A stretch of 37,774 bases of DNA. Source: Candidatus Coproplasma avistercoris. Lineage in GTDB: Bacteria; Bacillota; Clostridia; Christensenellales; Borkfalkiaceae. How positions within the stretch are numbered: position 1 is the stretch's first letter; every line of letters starts with the position of its first letter. The notes beneath the pieces are model-generated. The model made no database searches. It saw only the letters and a list, made by a program, of their open reading frames with translations, and was not told the DNA's origin. The DNA is taken from the NCBI GenBank assembly GCA_018711385.1, contig DVIK01000003.1:1-37774 (forward strand). The letters run 5' to 3'. Below are positions 16,588 through 25,435 of the stretch, piece after piece. The position numbers were made by a program, and so were the translations under genes.

Positions 16588-17229
16588 ATGCAGCGTTCGT
16601 ATATAAAAAAATTTATACTTATCGCAGCCGTAGTAGCTGTGCTTGTTGCGTTTTTCTGCCTTGCTTCATGCGGCGGCGGAGTTATAAAGCGCAGGGTTCG
16701 CTGGTATGTGGCGTATTGCGAAGGATATGCCCCGCATGACGTAACGGCGATGGGAGGGGCGGGGTATAATCTTAGTTACCGCGGGAATGATTATGTAGCC
16801 GCGGCATGCTTCGAATTTATCGGCGACGCCGAAAATTATGCTGCCGGAATGAGCGACCGCGGGATCGAATGCAGAGTGATAACATGTGAGCGGCTGAATT
16901 TTTCTTTGACCACTTATAATGCTTCGCAAAGTTCGGAACTCTATGGGCCCATACTTGACGATCTGAACGAAGCCTGTAGATCTGCGGGCGAAGCGGCCGC
17001 TCGCGCGGAGGGCGGCGGAGGGGTGGCCGCTGCCAGGGAAGCGGTCGCCGATGTGAACCGCGGGCTGACGGCTTTGTTGTACGTGGCGCCCGGCTGTTTT
17101 ACCGCTCCGCTGGCAAGGTTGTGCTTTCTTGCCGCCGATTGCGCTTACAGCGATGTGTTGTTCATAAGGGAGGTGCGGTTTTTGCAGCTTGCCATAGCCG
17201 ACGTTTTGATGAATATAACCTTGTCTTAG
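16588..17229 (+). CDS. Hypothetical lipoprotein/secreted protein
   Basis: MQRSYIKKFILIAAVVAVLVAFFCLASCGGG lipobox-like signal (ORF open from 16567). Confidence 0.6.
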   Translation: MQRSYIKKFILIAAVVAVLVAFFCLASCGGGVIKRRVRWYVAYCEGYAPHDVTAMGGAGYNLSYRGNDYVAAACFEFIGDAENYAAGMSDRGIECRVITCERLNFSLTTYNASQSSELYGPILDDLNEACRSAGEAAARAEGGGGVAAAREAVADVNRGLTALLYVAPGCFTAPLARLCFLAADCAYSDVLFIREVRFLQLAIADVLMNITLS

Positions 17230-17260
17230 TGCTACAAAAACTGCATATTTACGCGTTTTG

Positions 17261-17282
17261 ATAGTACTATGTGTGATATAAT
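17261..17282 (+). repeat. 22-nt intergenic repeat, copy 2
   Basis: ATAGTACTATGTGTGATATAAT, identical to 945-966. Confidence 0.85.
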
Positions 17283-18334
17283 CAACTATTTTTGCTGTAA
17301 ATTGCCGTTCTTTCAATTTCAAAAACAATTCTGTCGTTTCCGCAGCTCATGCCGCAGCCGATAAGGTTGCGCCTGATATTCTCGTCGGAGGTGAGTTTTG
17401 CTATCTCCACTTTCAGCCTCTCGGGAGTAAGCTCGCGTTCGCGCAGGACGCGGCAGAGACCCGCACGCTCGAAGTAGCGTGCGTTTTTGGGCTGGTCGCC
17501 GCGCGTGCTTCCGTTTTCGAGCGGGATGAACAGCGTGGGGATGCCGTTTATTATCAGCTCGAAGGCGGAGTTCGAGCCCGCCCTCGCCACGGCGTAATCG
17601 GCGCAGGCGTAGATTTCGCCCATATCGTCTGCAAATTCTATCTGGAGGTAGCCGTCTATGTGCGCATCCGCCCGGTTGCCTTTGCCGCACAGGTGCAGTA
17701 TGTTGTATCGCTCGCACAATCCGCGCGCCGCCGCCCTTATCGCGGCGTTTATCTTCTGCGAACCGCTTCCGCCGCCGAACACAAGTATCGTCGGCCGTTC
17801 GTCTATACCGAACTTCTGCTTTGCTCTTGCGCGCGAAGAGCGCAGCGCCTCCTTTCTTACGGGCGGGCCCGAATATCTGCCGTTGCGGAATTTTTCCGCC
17901 GTTTCCGGGAAAGAGGTCAGCGTGACTGCCGAAAAGCGCGAAATTATTTTGTTGGCAAGCCCGGGCGAAAGGTCGGATTCGTGCGCGATCACCGGTATTC
18001 CCAGCTTCTTTGCCGCCAGCGCGGGAGGGAGCGAAACGTAGCCACCCTTGCAGAACAGCAGGCACGGCTCTTCGCGCTGCAGTATCGTGCGTGCCTCTTG
18101 CACGCTCTCTTTCAGTCTGCACGGCAGCGTCAGGTTGGAAAGCAGCCTGCCCCTGTCCAGCTTGGGCGCGCTTATCGTATAAAATTTTATCCCTTCACGG
18201 CGCACCAGCCCGTATTCTATGCCGCTCGTGCCTATGTAGCCGAGTTCGTACCTGCCCGCAAGGGCGCGCATTATGGCGATGTTCGGCACCACGTGCCCTG
18301 CGCTTCCGCCGCCGCAGAAAAATATTTTTTTCAT
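17282..18334 (-). CDS. murG: UDP-N-acetylglucosamine--N-acetylmuramyl-(pentapeptide) pyrophosphoryl-undecaprenol N-acetylglucosamine transferase
   Basis: GGGSAGHVVPNIA, CKGGYVSLPPALAAKKLGIPVIAHESD, VFGGGSGSQKIN, ARAGSNSAFELI. Confidence 0.93.
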   Translation of the reverse strand: MKKIFFCGGGSAGHVVPNIAIMRALAGRYELGYIGTSGIEYGLVRREGIKFYTISAPKLDRGRLLSNLTLPCRLKESVQEARTILQREEPCLLFCKGGYVSLPPALAAKKLGIPVIAHESDLSPGLANKIISRFSAVTLTSFPETAEKFRNGRYSGPPVRKEALRSSRARAKQKFGIDERPTILVFGGGSGSQKINAAIRAAARGLCERYNILHLCGKGNRADAHIDGYLQIEFADDMGEIYACADYAVARAGSNSAFELIINGIPTLFIPLENGSTRGDQPKNARYFERAGLCRVLRERELTPERLKVEIAKLTSDENIRRNLIGCGMSCGNDRIVFEIERTAIYSKNS

Positions 18335-18411
18335 AAAATTAGTTTATTTTACCGCCCGCCGTATTATGCGGCAAACGGCTTCAGTCAAAATATTTTAGTG
18401 CGTTCCTCAGG

Positions 18412-18440
18412 TTGACAGCGCCGCGCGGCGGTGGTAAAAT
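18412..18440 (+). promoter_or_regulatory. Promoter TTGACA-N17-TAAAAT
   Basis: TTGACA 18412-18417 and TAAAAT 18435-18440. Confidence 0.75.
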
Positions 18441-18450
18441 GGTATCAGTT

Positions 18451-18804
18451 ATGGAACCTGTATACATCGTATCTATAGTGATAAGCGCTATCGTGTTCGT
18501 GTTGCTCGTGATCTGTTTTTACGTGATAGCCAGGCGCCGCAGGGAGGAGGATGAGCTGCGCGTCGAGCAGGACGCCGTTTATTCCGACCCCAAACTGGCA
18601 AAAATGGAATATGATATCGCCTTTTATGACGACGACATGCCGCGCCCGGACGGCACCGTCAGGGATAAACAGGTGACTATCGATGACGTGATCTCCGGCA
18701 GGTCCGCCCATTCGGCGGGCGAAAACGCCATCTTTGCCAAGGCGGACGACGGGGTGGAGGAGATTTCCGGCCATTACGAACCGGAAGAGGATTCCGACAA
18801 ATAA
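18451..18804 (+). CDS. Hypothetical single-TM protein with acidic tail
   Basis: MEPVYIVSIVISAIVFVLLVICFYVIARRRREEDE; upstream ATG 18439 overlaps the -10 so 18451 preferred. Confidence 0.65.
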   Translation: MEPVYIVSIVISAIVFVLLVICFYVIARRRREEDELRVEQDAVYSDPKLAKMEYDIAFYDDDMPRPDGTVRDKQVTIDDVISGRSAHSAGENAIFAKADDGVEEISGHYEPEEDSDK

Positions 18805-18823
18805 GGGCGGTATGCGGTAAGGT

Positions 18824-19477
18824 ATGGAGCTTGAAATACTCAATTGGGTGCATGAAACTTTCCACGGCTATGCATGGCTGAACTATACCATGAAGTATCT
18901 CTCCGCGCTTGCCGCGGGCGGGGCTATAAGTATAGCCGTGTGCACTTTGCTGCTCATATTCAGGCCTACGAGAAGGTGCGGGCTTGCGATGGCGGTGGCG
19001 CTCATAATCGATGTGCTCGTCGTCAACGTCATCCTCAAAAATGTTGTCGGCAGGGAGAGGCCGTGGACGCACGGCGAGCTCTCCTGGGCGGAGGGCTTTT
19101 ACGCTCAGTACGGCATAGAGCTTTCGCTCGACTACTGTTTTCCCTCGGGTCATACTGCGGTGACGTTCTGCGCGGCGGCGGTGCTCGTCATATTTTACAG
19201 GGCGAAGGCCGTTCCCGCCGTCGTGCTCGCCTTCCTCATCGGCATTTCCCGCATCTATCTGGGCGAACACTACGTCACGGACGTGGCCGCCGGCATGGTC
19301 ATCGGCACGCTGTGCGGAGTGGCCGGGTATTTTGCGTATGCCGCGCTCGAGCGTGCGGCGAAACGGTATTATGCAAAGCGCCGCTATTACTTCAAAACGC
19401 GTGCGTTCAGGGTGAAACTGCCGCGCGTGAGGGGCCGCAGGACGGGACTTTCTGCGCTGCGCGAACTGTTTATCTGA
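18824..19477 (+). CDS. PAP2-family phosphatase
   Basis: KNVVGRERPW, CFPSGHTA, SRIYLGEHYVTDV. Confidence 0.92.
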   Translation: MELEILNWVHETFHGYAWLNYTMKYLSALAAGGAISIAVCTLLLIFRPTRRCGLAMAVALIIDVLVVNVILKNVVGRERPWTHGELSWAEGFYAQYGIELSLDYCFPSGHTAVTFCAAAVLVIFYRAKAVPAVVLAFLIGISRIYLGEHYVTDVAAGMVIGTLCGVAGYFAYAALERAAKRYYAKRRYYFKTRAFRVKLPRVRGRRTGLSALRELFI

Positions 19478-19488
19478 TAAAATTTCTG

Positions 19489-19517
19489 AGGGACGGCGCC
19501 GTTACGGCGCCGTCCCT
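19489..19517 (+). terminator. Intrinsic terminator
   Basis: AGGGACGGCGCCG-TTA-CGGCGCCGTCCCT. Confidence 0.8.
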
Positions 19518-19922
19518 TTAAGATTTGAATTGCATTATAAGCTGTGTGCCTGCGATGGGCATCGACAGGGTAAATTGTCCGTTTTCCACAACGACGCTTT
19601 CGCGGTGGCTCACGCCGAGCAATCCTATCTCCGCGGTCAGTTCGCCCGTCTTTTCGTCGTAGGTATAGCTGCATTCGCGGCTGTGCGCCTTTCCCCCCTT
19701 TTCTTTGTAGGAAAGCAGCATGGTCTCCTTGTCGGTGAGAGTTATCCTTATATAATCGTATTTTTCAAGCATATCTTGTCCGCCGTATTCCGCGCGGACG
19801 CACTCGTAAGTCGTGATATACGGGTCGCTCAGCTCTTTGAGCGAGCTCTGCACATCGATTTCGCAGGCGGGCATGGAGCAGGCGGCAAGCGCCGCGGCAA
19901 GAGTAAGCGTAATTTTTTTCAT
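19518..19922 (-). CDS. Hypothetical lipoprotein
   Basis: MKKITLTLAAALAACSMPAC signal with lipobox-like Cys. Confidence 0.65.
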   Translation of the reverse strand: MKKITLTLAAALAACSMPACEIDVQSSLKELSDPYITTYECVRAEYGGQDMLEKYDYIRITLTDKETMLLSYKEKGGKAHSRECSYTYDEKTGELTAEIGLLGVSHRESVVVENGQFTLSMPIAGTQLIMQFKS

Positions 19923-19968
19923 ACGCAGAGTATGTGCAGAAACGCCGGTATTAACCGTAAAAAATAAA

Positions 19969-19992
19969 AGCGGCGGGGCTTGCCCCGCCGCT
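19969..19992 (-). terminator. Terminator of fba
   Basis: AGCGGCGGGGC-tt-GCCCCGCCGCT; T-rich on the minus strand. Confidence 0.85.
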
Positions 19993-20012
19993 GCGATATC
20001 TGCATGTGAGAT

Positions 20013-20879
20013 TTACGCCTTGCCTATGCAGCCGAAGATCTCCATCTTTTCCTTTACGGTGTCCTTTATTGCCTGCGCGCCGGGAGCGAGCAGCTTTCTG
20101 GGGTCGAAGCCCTTGCCGACAAGGTCCTTGCCTTCTTCGATATACTTTCTCGTGGCTTCCTGGAATGCGAGCTGGCACTCGGTGTTCACGTTGATCTTGG
20201 CAACGCCGAGCGATATGGCCTTCTTTATCTGGTCGGTGGGTATGCCCGTGCCGCCGTGAAGCACGAGTGGCATGTCGCCTACCTTGGCCTTTACCGCGGC
20301 GAGGGTATCGAACGAAAGTCCGGGCCAGTCTGCGGGGTACTTGCCGTGGATGTTGCCTATGCCTGCGGCGAGCATTGTCACGCCGAGGTCTGCTATTTTT
20401 TTGCATTCTTCGGGATCTGCGCACTCGCCCTTGCCGATAACGCCGTCCTCTTCGCCGCCTATCGCGCCGACTTCAGCCTCTAAGCTGAGGCCCTTTTCAG
20501 CACACACTTTGACGAGTTCCTTGGTCTTTTCGACGTTCTCTTCGATGGGGAAGTGCGAACCGTCGAACATTATCGAAGAGAAGCCTGCCTCGATGCACTT
20601 GTAGCAGCCCTCGTAGGTGCCGTGGTCGAGGTGCAGGGCAACGGGAACGGTGATGTTCATCTCTTCTATCATGGCCTTTACCATCGCCGCGACCGTTTTG
20701 AAGCCGGTCATGTACTTGCCCGCACCCTCGGAAACGCCGAGTATGACGGGAGCATTTAGCTCCTGCGCGGTGGCGAGTATGGACTTTGTCCACTCAAGGT
20801 TGTTGATGTTGAACTGGCCTACTGCATACTTGCCCTTCATTGCCTTTTCAAGCATCTCTTTTGCCGAAACTAATCCCAT
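20013..20879 (-). CDS. fba: Class II fructose-1,6-bisphosphate aldolase
   Basis: GQFNINNLEW, ALHLDHGTYE, MFDGSHFP, VLHGGTGIP, KINVNTE. Confidence 0.96.
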   Translation of the reverse strand: MGLVSAKEMLEKAMKGKYAVGQFNINNLEWTKSILATAQELNAPVILGVSEGAGKYMTGFKTVAAMVKAMIEEMNITVPVALHLDHGTYEGCYKCIEAGFSSIMFDGSHFPIEENVEKTKELVKVCAEKGLSLEAEVGAIGGEEDGVIGKGECADPEECKKIADLGVTMLAAGIGNIHGKYPADWPGLSFDTLAAVKAKVGDMPLVLHGGTGIPTDQIKKAISLGVAKINVNTECQLAFQEATRKYIEEGKDLVGKGFDPRKLLAPGAQAIKDTVKEKMEIFGCIGKA

Positions 20880-20941
20880 TTATAAACCTCCGTAAATGCG
20901 GCGGACGCGGTAGCGTCTGCCTTCTTATTTTAACCATAGCT

Positions 20942-20970
20942 ATTATAATGCATGGCGCGGCAAAATTCAA
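20942..20970 (-). promoter_or_regulatory. fba promoter TTGAAT-N17-TATAAT
   Basis: Minus strand; complement ATTATA 20942-20947 and ATTCAA 20965-20970. Confidence 0.75.
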
Positions 20971-21011
20971 GCGCATTTAACAAATTTATGCCAAATTGAG
21001 TAAAAATCACG

Positions 21012-21040
21012 TTGACGGCGCGCCCGTTTAGGTATATAAT
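21012..21040 (+). promoter_or_regulatory. Promoter TTGACG-N17-TATAAT
   Basis: TTGACG 21012-21017, TATAAT 21035-21040. Confidence 0.8.
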
Positions 21041-21074
21041 GCGCAAGTGAAAGCAATATTACAAGGAGTGACGT

Positions 21075-22193
21075 ATGAGAGACGAAAGACTTAACAGACT
21101 TGCCGAAGGGCTTGTGAATTATTCCGTGCACCTTGAAAAGGGCGAAAAGGTGTTCATCGAGGCGACCGATGTGCCCGAAGAGCTGGTGTGCGCGCTCGTG
21201 GAAAAGGCGTACGCCGCGGGCGGCATACCCTATGTGAAGCTCTGCGCCAACAAGGTGCAGCGCGCCATGCTCATGGGCGCCTCGAAGGAGAGCATAGCCA
21301 AGCTCGCCGACTACGAAAAGTATATAATGAGCGACATGGACGCATACATCGGCGTGCGCGGGTTCAGGAACGAATTCGAGCTTTCGGACGTGCCTGCGGA
21401 GACGACTTCGGAATATCAGCGCGGTTTCTTCTTCCCCGTCCATCACGAAATAAGGGTGAAGAAGACCAAGTGGGTAATCCTTCGCTATCCCACCGACGCG
21501 ATGAGCCAGCTTGCGGAGATGTCCACCGAAAAGTTCGAGGACTTCTACTTCAACGTCTGCACGCTCGACTACGCAAAGATGTCGAAGGCGATGGACGCGC
21601 TCGTGGAGCTTATGAACAGGACGGACAGGGTGCGCCTCGTCGCAAAGAACACCGACCTCACTTTCTCCATCAAGGGCATCCCCGCGGTAAAGTGCGCCGG
21701 TGGCTGCAACATCCCCGACGGCGAGGTGTACACCGCGCCCGTCAAAGAAAGCGTCAACGGCGTCATCACCTACAACGCGCCCACGACCGAAGGGGGCAGG
21801 AAGTACGAAAACATTTCGCTCACCTTTAAGGACGGCAAAATAGTAAACGCCACCTGCTCGGGCGACGACGAGGAGCTCAACAAGATCTTCGACACCGACG
21901 AGGGCGCGCGCTATGTCGGCGAGTTTGCCATAGGCGTCAATCCCTACGTCACCAAGCCCATGCTCGACATCCTGTTCGACGAAAAGATCTCGGGCTCCAT
22001 ACACTTCACTCCCGGCTGCTGTTACGACGACGCGTGGAACGGCAACCAGAGCGGCGTGCACTGGGATCTGGTGCTCATAATGACTCCCGAATACGGCGGC
22101 GGCGAGATATGGTTCGACGACGTGCTCATAAGGAAGGACGGGCTGTTCGTGACCGAGAGCTTAAAGGCGCTCAACCCCGAAAATCTTAAATAA
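21075..22193 (+). CDS. M29-family aminopeptidase
   Basis: LNRLAEGLVNYSVHLEKGEKVFIEA; NIPDGEVYTAPVKESVNG; GEFAIGVNP; HFTPG. Confidence 0.88.
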   Translation: MRDERLNRLAEGLVNYSVHLEKGEKVFIEATDVPEELVCALVEKAYAAGGIPYVKLCANKVQRAMLMGASKESIAKLADYEKYIMSDMDAYIGVRGFRNEFELSDVPAETTSEYQRGFFFPVHHEIRVKKTKWVILRYPTDAMSQLAEMSTEKFEDFYFNVCTLDYAKMSKAMDALVELMNRTDRVRLVAKNTDLTFSIKGIPAVKCAGGCNIPDGEVYTAPVKESVNGVITYNAPTTEGGRKYENISLTFKDGKIVNATCSGDDEELNKIFDTDEGARYVGEFAIGVNPYVTKPMLDILFDEKISGSIHFTPGCCYDDAWNGNQSGVHWDLVLIMTPEYGGGEIWFDDVLIRKDGLFVTESLKALNPENLK

Positions 22194-22197
22194 ACTG

Positions 22198-22226
22198 TTG
22201 ACTTGCATAAAACAATTTGATATAAT
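22198..22226 (+). promoter_or_regulatory. gapA promoter TTGACT-N17-TATAAT
   Basis: TTGACT 22198-22203, TATAAT 22221-22226. Confidence 0.85.
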
Positions 22227-22318
22227 ATTAGCGGATCGGAAGGAGGGGGACAACCTCTCCGCACGGTCTTTCGGATTTCGTTTCAATATCTTATTAAAAT
22301 CGGAGGAATACAAACATT

Positions 22319-23335
22319 ATGGCAAACGTAAAAGTTGCAATCAACGGTTTCGGCCGCATCGGCCGCCTTGCTTTCAGGCAGATGTTCGACGCCGAAGGTT
22401 ACGAGATCGTAGCTATCAACGACCTCACCAGCCCCAAGATGCTGGCTCACCTTCTCAAGTACGATTCCGCTCAGGGCAGATATAAGTATGCCGACAGCGT
22501 GACCGCAGGCGAAGATTCCATCACCGTAAACGGCAAGACCATCAAGATCTATGCCGAAAAGGACGCCGCCAACCTTCCCTGGAAGGAGCTCGACGTAGAC
22601 GTGGTTCTCGAGTGCACCGGCTTCTACACCTCTAAGGAAAAGGCTTCCGCACACATCAAGGCAGGCGCCAAGAAGTGCGTTATCTCCGCTCCCGCGGGCA
22701 ACGACCTTCCCACCGTTGTATTCAGCGTAAACGAAAAGACCTTAAAGGCCACCGATACAGTCATCTCCGCTGCAAGCTGCACCACCAACTGCCTTGCACC
22801 CATGGCAGACACCCTCAACAAGTTCTGCAAGATCAAGAAGGGTTACATGACCACCATCCACGCATACACCGGCGATCAGATGGTTCTCGACGGCCCTCAC
22901 CGTAAGGGCGATTTAAGGCGCGCAAGGGCTGCTGCAGTGAACATCGTTCCCAACAGCACGGGCGCGGCTAAGGCTATCGGCCTCGTTATTCCCGAGCTCA
23001 ACGGCGTGCTCGACGGCTGCGCACAGCGTGTGCCCGTTCCCACCGGTTCGCTCACTCAGCTCATCGCGATCTGCGAAGGCGAAGTTGACGCGAAGAGCGT
23101 TAACGCGGCAATGAAGGCCGCTTCCAGCGCTTCCTTCGGATACACCGAAGAGGAGATCGTTTCCTCCGATATCGTAGGCATGACCTACGGTTCGCTGTTC
23201 GACGCTACCCAGACCAAGTGCATGCCCATGGGCGACGGCACGACCCTCGTAAAGGTCGTTGCATGGTACGACAACGAAAATTCGTACACTTCCCAGATGG
23301 TTCGCACCATCAAGTATTTCGCCGAACTCAAGTAA
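22319..23335 (+). CDS. gapA: Glyceraldehyde-3-phosphate dehydrogenase, type I
   Basis: [36 protein letters not shown]. Confidence 0.97.
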   Translation: MANVKVAINGFGRIGRLAFRQMFDAEGYEIVAINDLTSPKMLAHLLKYDSAQGRYKYADSVTAGEDSITVNGKTIKIYAEKDAANLPWKELDVDVVLECTGFYTSKEKASAHIKAGAKKCVISAPAGNDLPTVVFSVNEKTLKATDTVISAASCTTNCLAPMADTLNKFCKIKKGYMTTIHAYTGDQMVLDGPHRKGDLRRARAAAVNIVPNSTGAAKAIGLVIPELNGVLDGCAQRVPVPTGSLTQLIAICEGEVDAKSVNAAMKAASSASFGYTEEEIVSSDIVGMTYGSLFDATQTKCMPMGDGTTLVKVVAWYDNENSYTSQMVRTIKYFAELK

Positions 23336-23354
23336 TTTATTGATTGCTTAAAGC

Positions 23355-23381
23355 AGGGGCGTCCGTTTTTCGGGCGCCCCT
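23355..23381 (+). terminator. gapA terminator
   Basis: AGGGGCGtCCG-ttttt-CGGgCGCCCCT. Confidence 0.75.
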
Positions 23382-23423
23382 TAATTTAAATTTTGCGCCG
23401 CGTGCGCTGAATGGGGGGAGAAT

Positions 23424-23981
23424 ATGAAAAGAAAGGCGCTCATGTGGATATTCTGCGTGCTTCTTTACGCAATGCAGATACCTTTTATCGGCATAGTTAT
23501 CGGCATTGCGGCAGATCCTGATTTTTCCGATTCCGTCATACGGGCGGTGGAAATCTACTGCGTCGCGATGTGCGCGGTCGTTGTAATGTTGTGTGTGGCT
23601 CAACTGATTGCCGCAGTAAAGGGGGACGCGGCTTGTTGTCCGTTTGCCGTTACAATGGCGGTAAAGTTGGCGCTCATACCGTTTTTTATAATAAATTTTG
23701 TCATATGGCTCATATTGTGGCTGGGCACGTTCAATTTGTTCCTTATATGGTTTGCGCCGGCCGTGTGGCTGATATCTCTCTCATCCACATACATATTCAT
23801 GCTTGGCGGTGGTGCCTGGAACATAGTTTATCTGATACGCCTCTTCATGCGCGAAAAGAAGTGTAGGTATCTGTTGTATGCAGTTATGCATTTTATATAT
23901 GTTGCAGACGTCGTTGCCGCAGTGCTTGCGTATTCAGACGGTAAACATGAACGTATAGAGATGTCCGCCGGAGAGGTCTGA
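23424..23981 (+). CDS. Hypothetical polytopic membrane protein
   Basis: Four or more hydrophobic segments; GGGGGAG upstream of ATG. Confidence 0.65.
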   Translation: MKRKALMWIFCVLLYAMQIPFIGIVIGIAADPDFSDSVIRAVEIYCVAMCAVVVMLCVAQLIAAVKGDAACCPFAVTMAVKLALIPFFIINFVIWLILWLGTFNLFLIWFAPAVWLISLSSTYIFMLGGGAWNIVYLIRLFMREKKCRYLLYAVMHFIYVADVVAAVLAYSDGKHERIEMSAGEV

Positions 23982-24031
23982 AGGTTTTGTTTTACGTATG
24001 GCTCCGGTCATGTTTCATATAATAAAAATCT

Positions 24032-24059
24032 GCCGCCCGCGCAAAATTGCGCGGGCGGC
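24032..24059. terminator. Hairpin terminator, T-rich tract on the minus strand
   Basis: GCCGCCCGCGCAA-aa-TTGCGCGGGCGGC. Confidence 0.75.
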
Positions 24060-24161
24060 TTAACTTATTGTAATTGTCATTTTGAGCGGAGGCGGCAGCC
24101 GCAGCCGAAAAATCTCTGCCGTAAGAACGCCTGCCGCGGGTTTGTTGCCCTAAAAATCATT

Positions 24162-25259
24162 TTACACGTTGAAGCGGAAGAGCACCACGTCGCCGTCCTT
24201 TATGACGTAGTCCTTGCCCTCGCTGCGCACCTTGCCCTTTTCGCGCGCGCCGTTGTAGCCTCCGCACTCCAGAAGGGTCTCCCAGTCCACAACCTCTGCG
24301 CGTATGAAGCCGCGCTCGAAATCGCTGTGTATCTTACCCGCCGCCTGCGGCGCCTTGGTGCCCTTGACTATCGTCCATGCGCGCGTCTCCTTTTCGCCCG
24401 CGGTCAGGTATGAGATGAGGCCTAAAAGCTCATAGCTCTTTTTGATGAGCCTGTTCAGTCCGCTCTCCTTCAGTCCGAGCTCCTCCAGAAACATGGCGCT
24501 GTCCGCAGGATCCATCTGCGAAAGTTCCTCTTCGGTCTTTGCGCAGATGACCAGCACCTCGCTGCCCTCGGCCTTTGCATACTCCTTTACTTTGACTACG
24601 TTTGGTATCTCGTCCTCGGGCCTGCCCATATCCATCTCGGAGATGTTCGCGGCGTAGATGACGGGCTTTGCGGTGAGCAGGAACAGGTTGTCCATGAACG
24701 GCTTTTCCTCTTCCGTACATTCGAACAGCCTTGCGGGCTTCTCTTCGCCGAGGAACTTGTTCAGCCGTTCAAGGAAGGCGTATTCCGCCGCGGCCTCCTT
24801 GTTGCCGCCCCTGGCGGTGTTGCGTATCCTGTCTTCGCGCTTGCTCACTGCCTCTATGTCGGCGAGGATGAGCTCGAGAGTTATCGTCTGAATGTCGGAT
24901 ATGGGGTCGATTTTGTTTGAAACGTGCGTTACGTTGGGGTCTTCGAAGCAGCGCACCACGTGTACTATCGCGTCGCATTCGCGTATGTGCGAAAGGAACT
25001 TGTTGCCCAGTCCCTCGCCCTGCGAAGCGCCCTTCACAAGCCCCGCTATGTCCACGAATTCCACCACGGCGGGCGTAACTTTTTTGCTGTTGTATAGCGC
25101 GGCGAGCTTGTCCAGCCGCTCGTCGGGAACGGCTACAACGCCCACGTTGGGCTCTATGGTGCAGAAGGGGTAATTGGCGGCCTCGGCGCCGGCATGGGTT
25201 ATTGCATTGAATAGTGTGGACTTGCCCACGTTGGGCAATCCTACAACGCCTAATTTCAT
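24162..25259 (-). CDS. ychF: Redox-regulated ATPase/GTP-binding protein YchF
   Basis: MKLGVVGLPNVGKSTLFNAIT, FVDIAGLVKGASQGEGLGNKFL; TGS domain C-terminus; ORF open to 25328. Confidence 0.95.
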   Translation of the reverse strand: MKLGVVGLPNVGKSTLFNAITHAGAEAANYPFCTIEPNVGVVAVPDERLDKLAALYNSKKVTPAVVEFVDIAGLVKGASQGEGLGNKFLSHIRECDAIVHVVRCFEDPNVTHVSNKIDPISDIQTITLELILADIEAVSKREDRIRNTARGGNKEAAAEYAFLERLNKFLGEEKPARLFECTEEEKPFMDNLFLLTAKPVIYAANISEMDMGRPEDEIPNVVKVKEYAKAEGSEVLVICAKTEEELSQMDPADSAMFLEELGLKESGLNRLIKKSYELLGLISYLTAGEKETRAWTIVKGTKAPQAAGKIHSDFERGFIRAEVVDWETLLECGGYNGAREKGKVRSEGKDYVIKDGDVVLFRFNV

Positions 25260-25378
25260 GTCGTTTTCCTTTTGCGCGGCGGTGCTGAAAATTTCTGCGC
25301 TCCGCGGCGATTTTCTTGATAAAATCATAGCTATTATACTCTATTTTCAAAAATAGTCAAAACGCTTTGCGGCTTAAC

Positions 25379-25407
25379 TTGCTAAATTTTGCCGCTTATG
25401 TTAAAAT
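25379..25407 (+). promoter_or_regulatory. argS promoter TTGCTA-N17-TAAAAT
   Basis: TTGCTA 25379-25384, TAAAAT 25402-25407. Confidence 0.6.
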
Positions 25408-25435
25408 TATGCCAGACTATAAAAGCGAGAAAGTT

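Noticed and set aside
20967-22061. Minus-strand ORF (364 aa) opposite the M29 aminopeptidase
   Set aside because: Antisense to a confidently identified gene; low-complexity composition without recognisable motifs.
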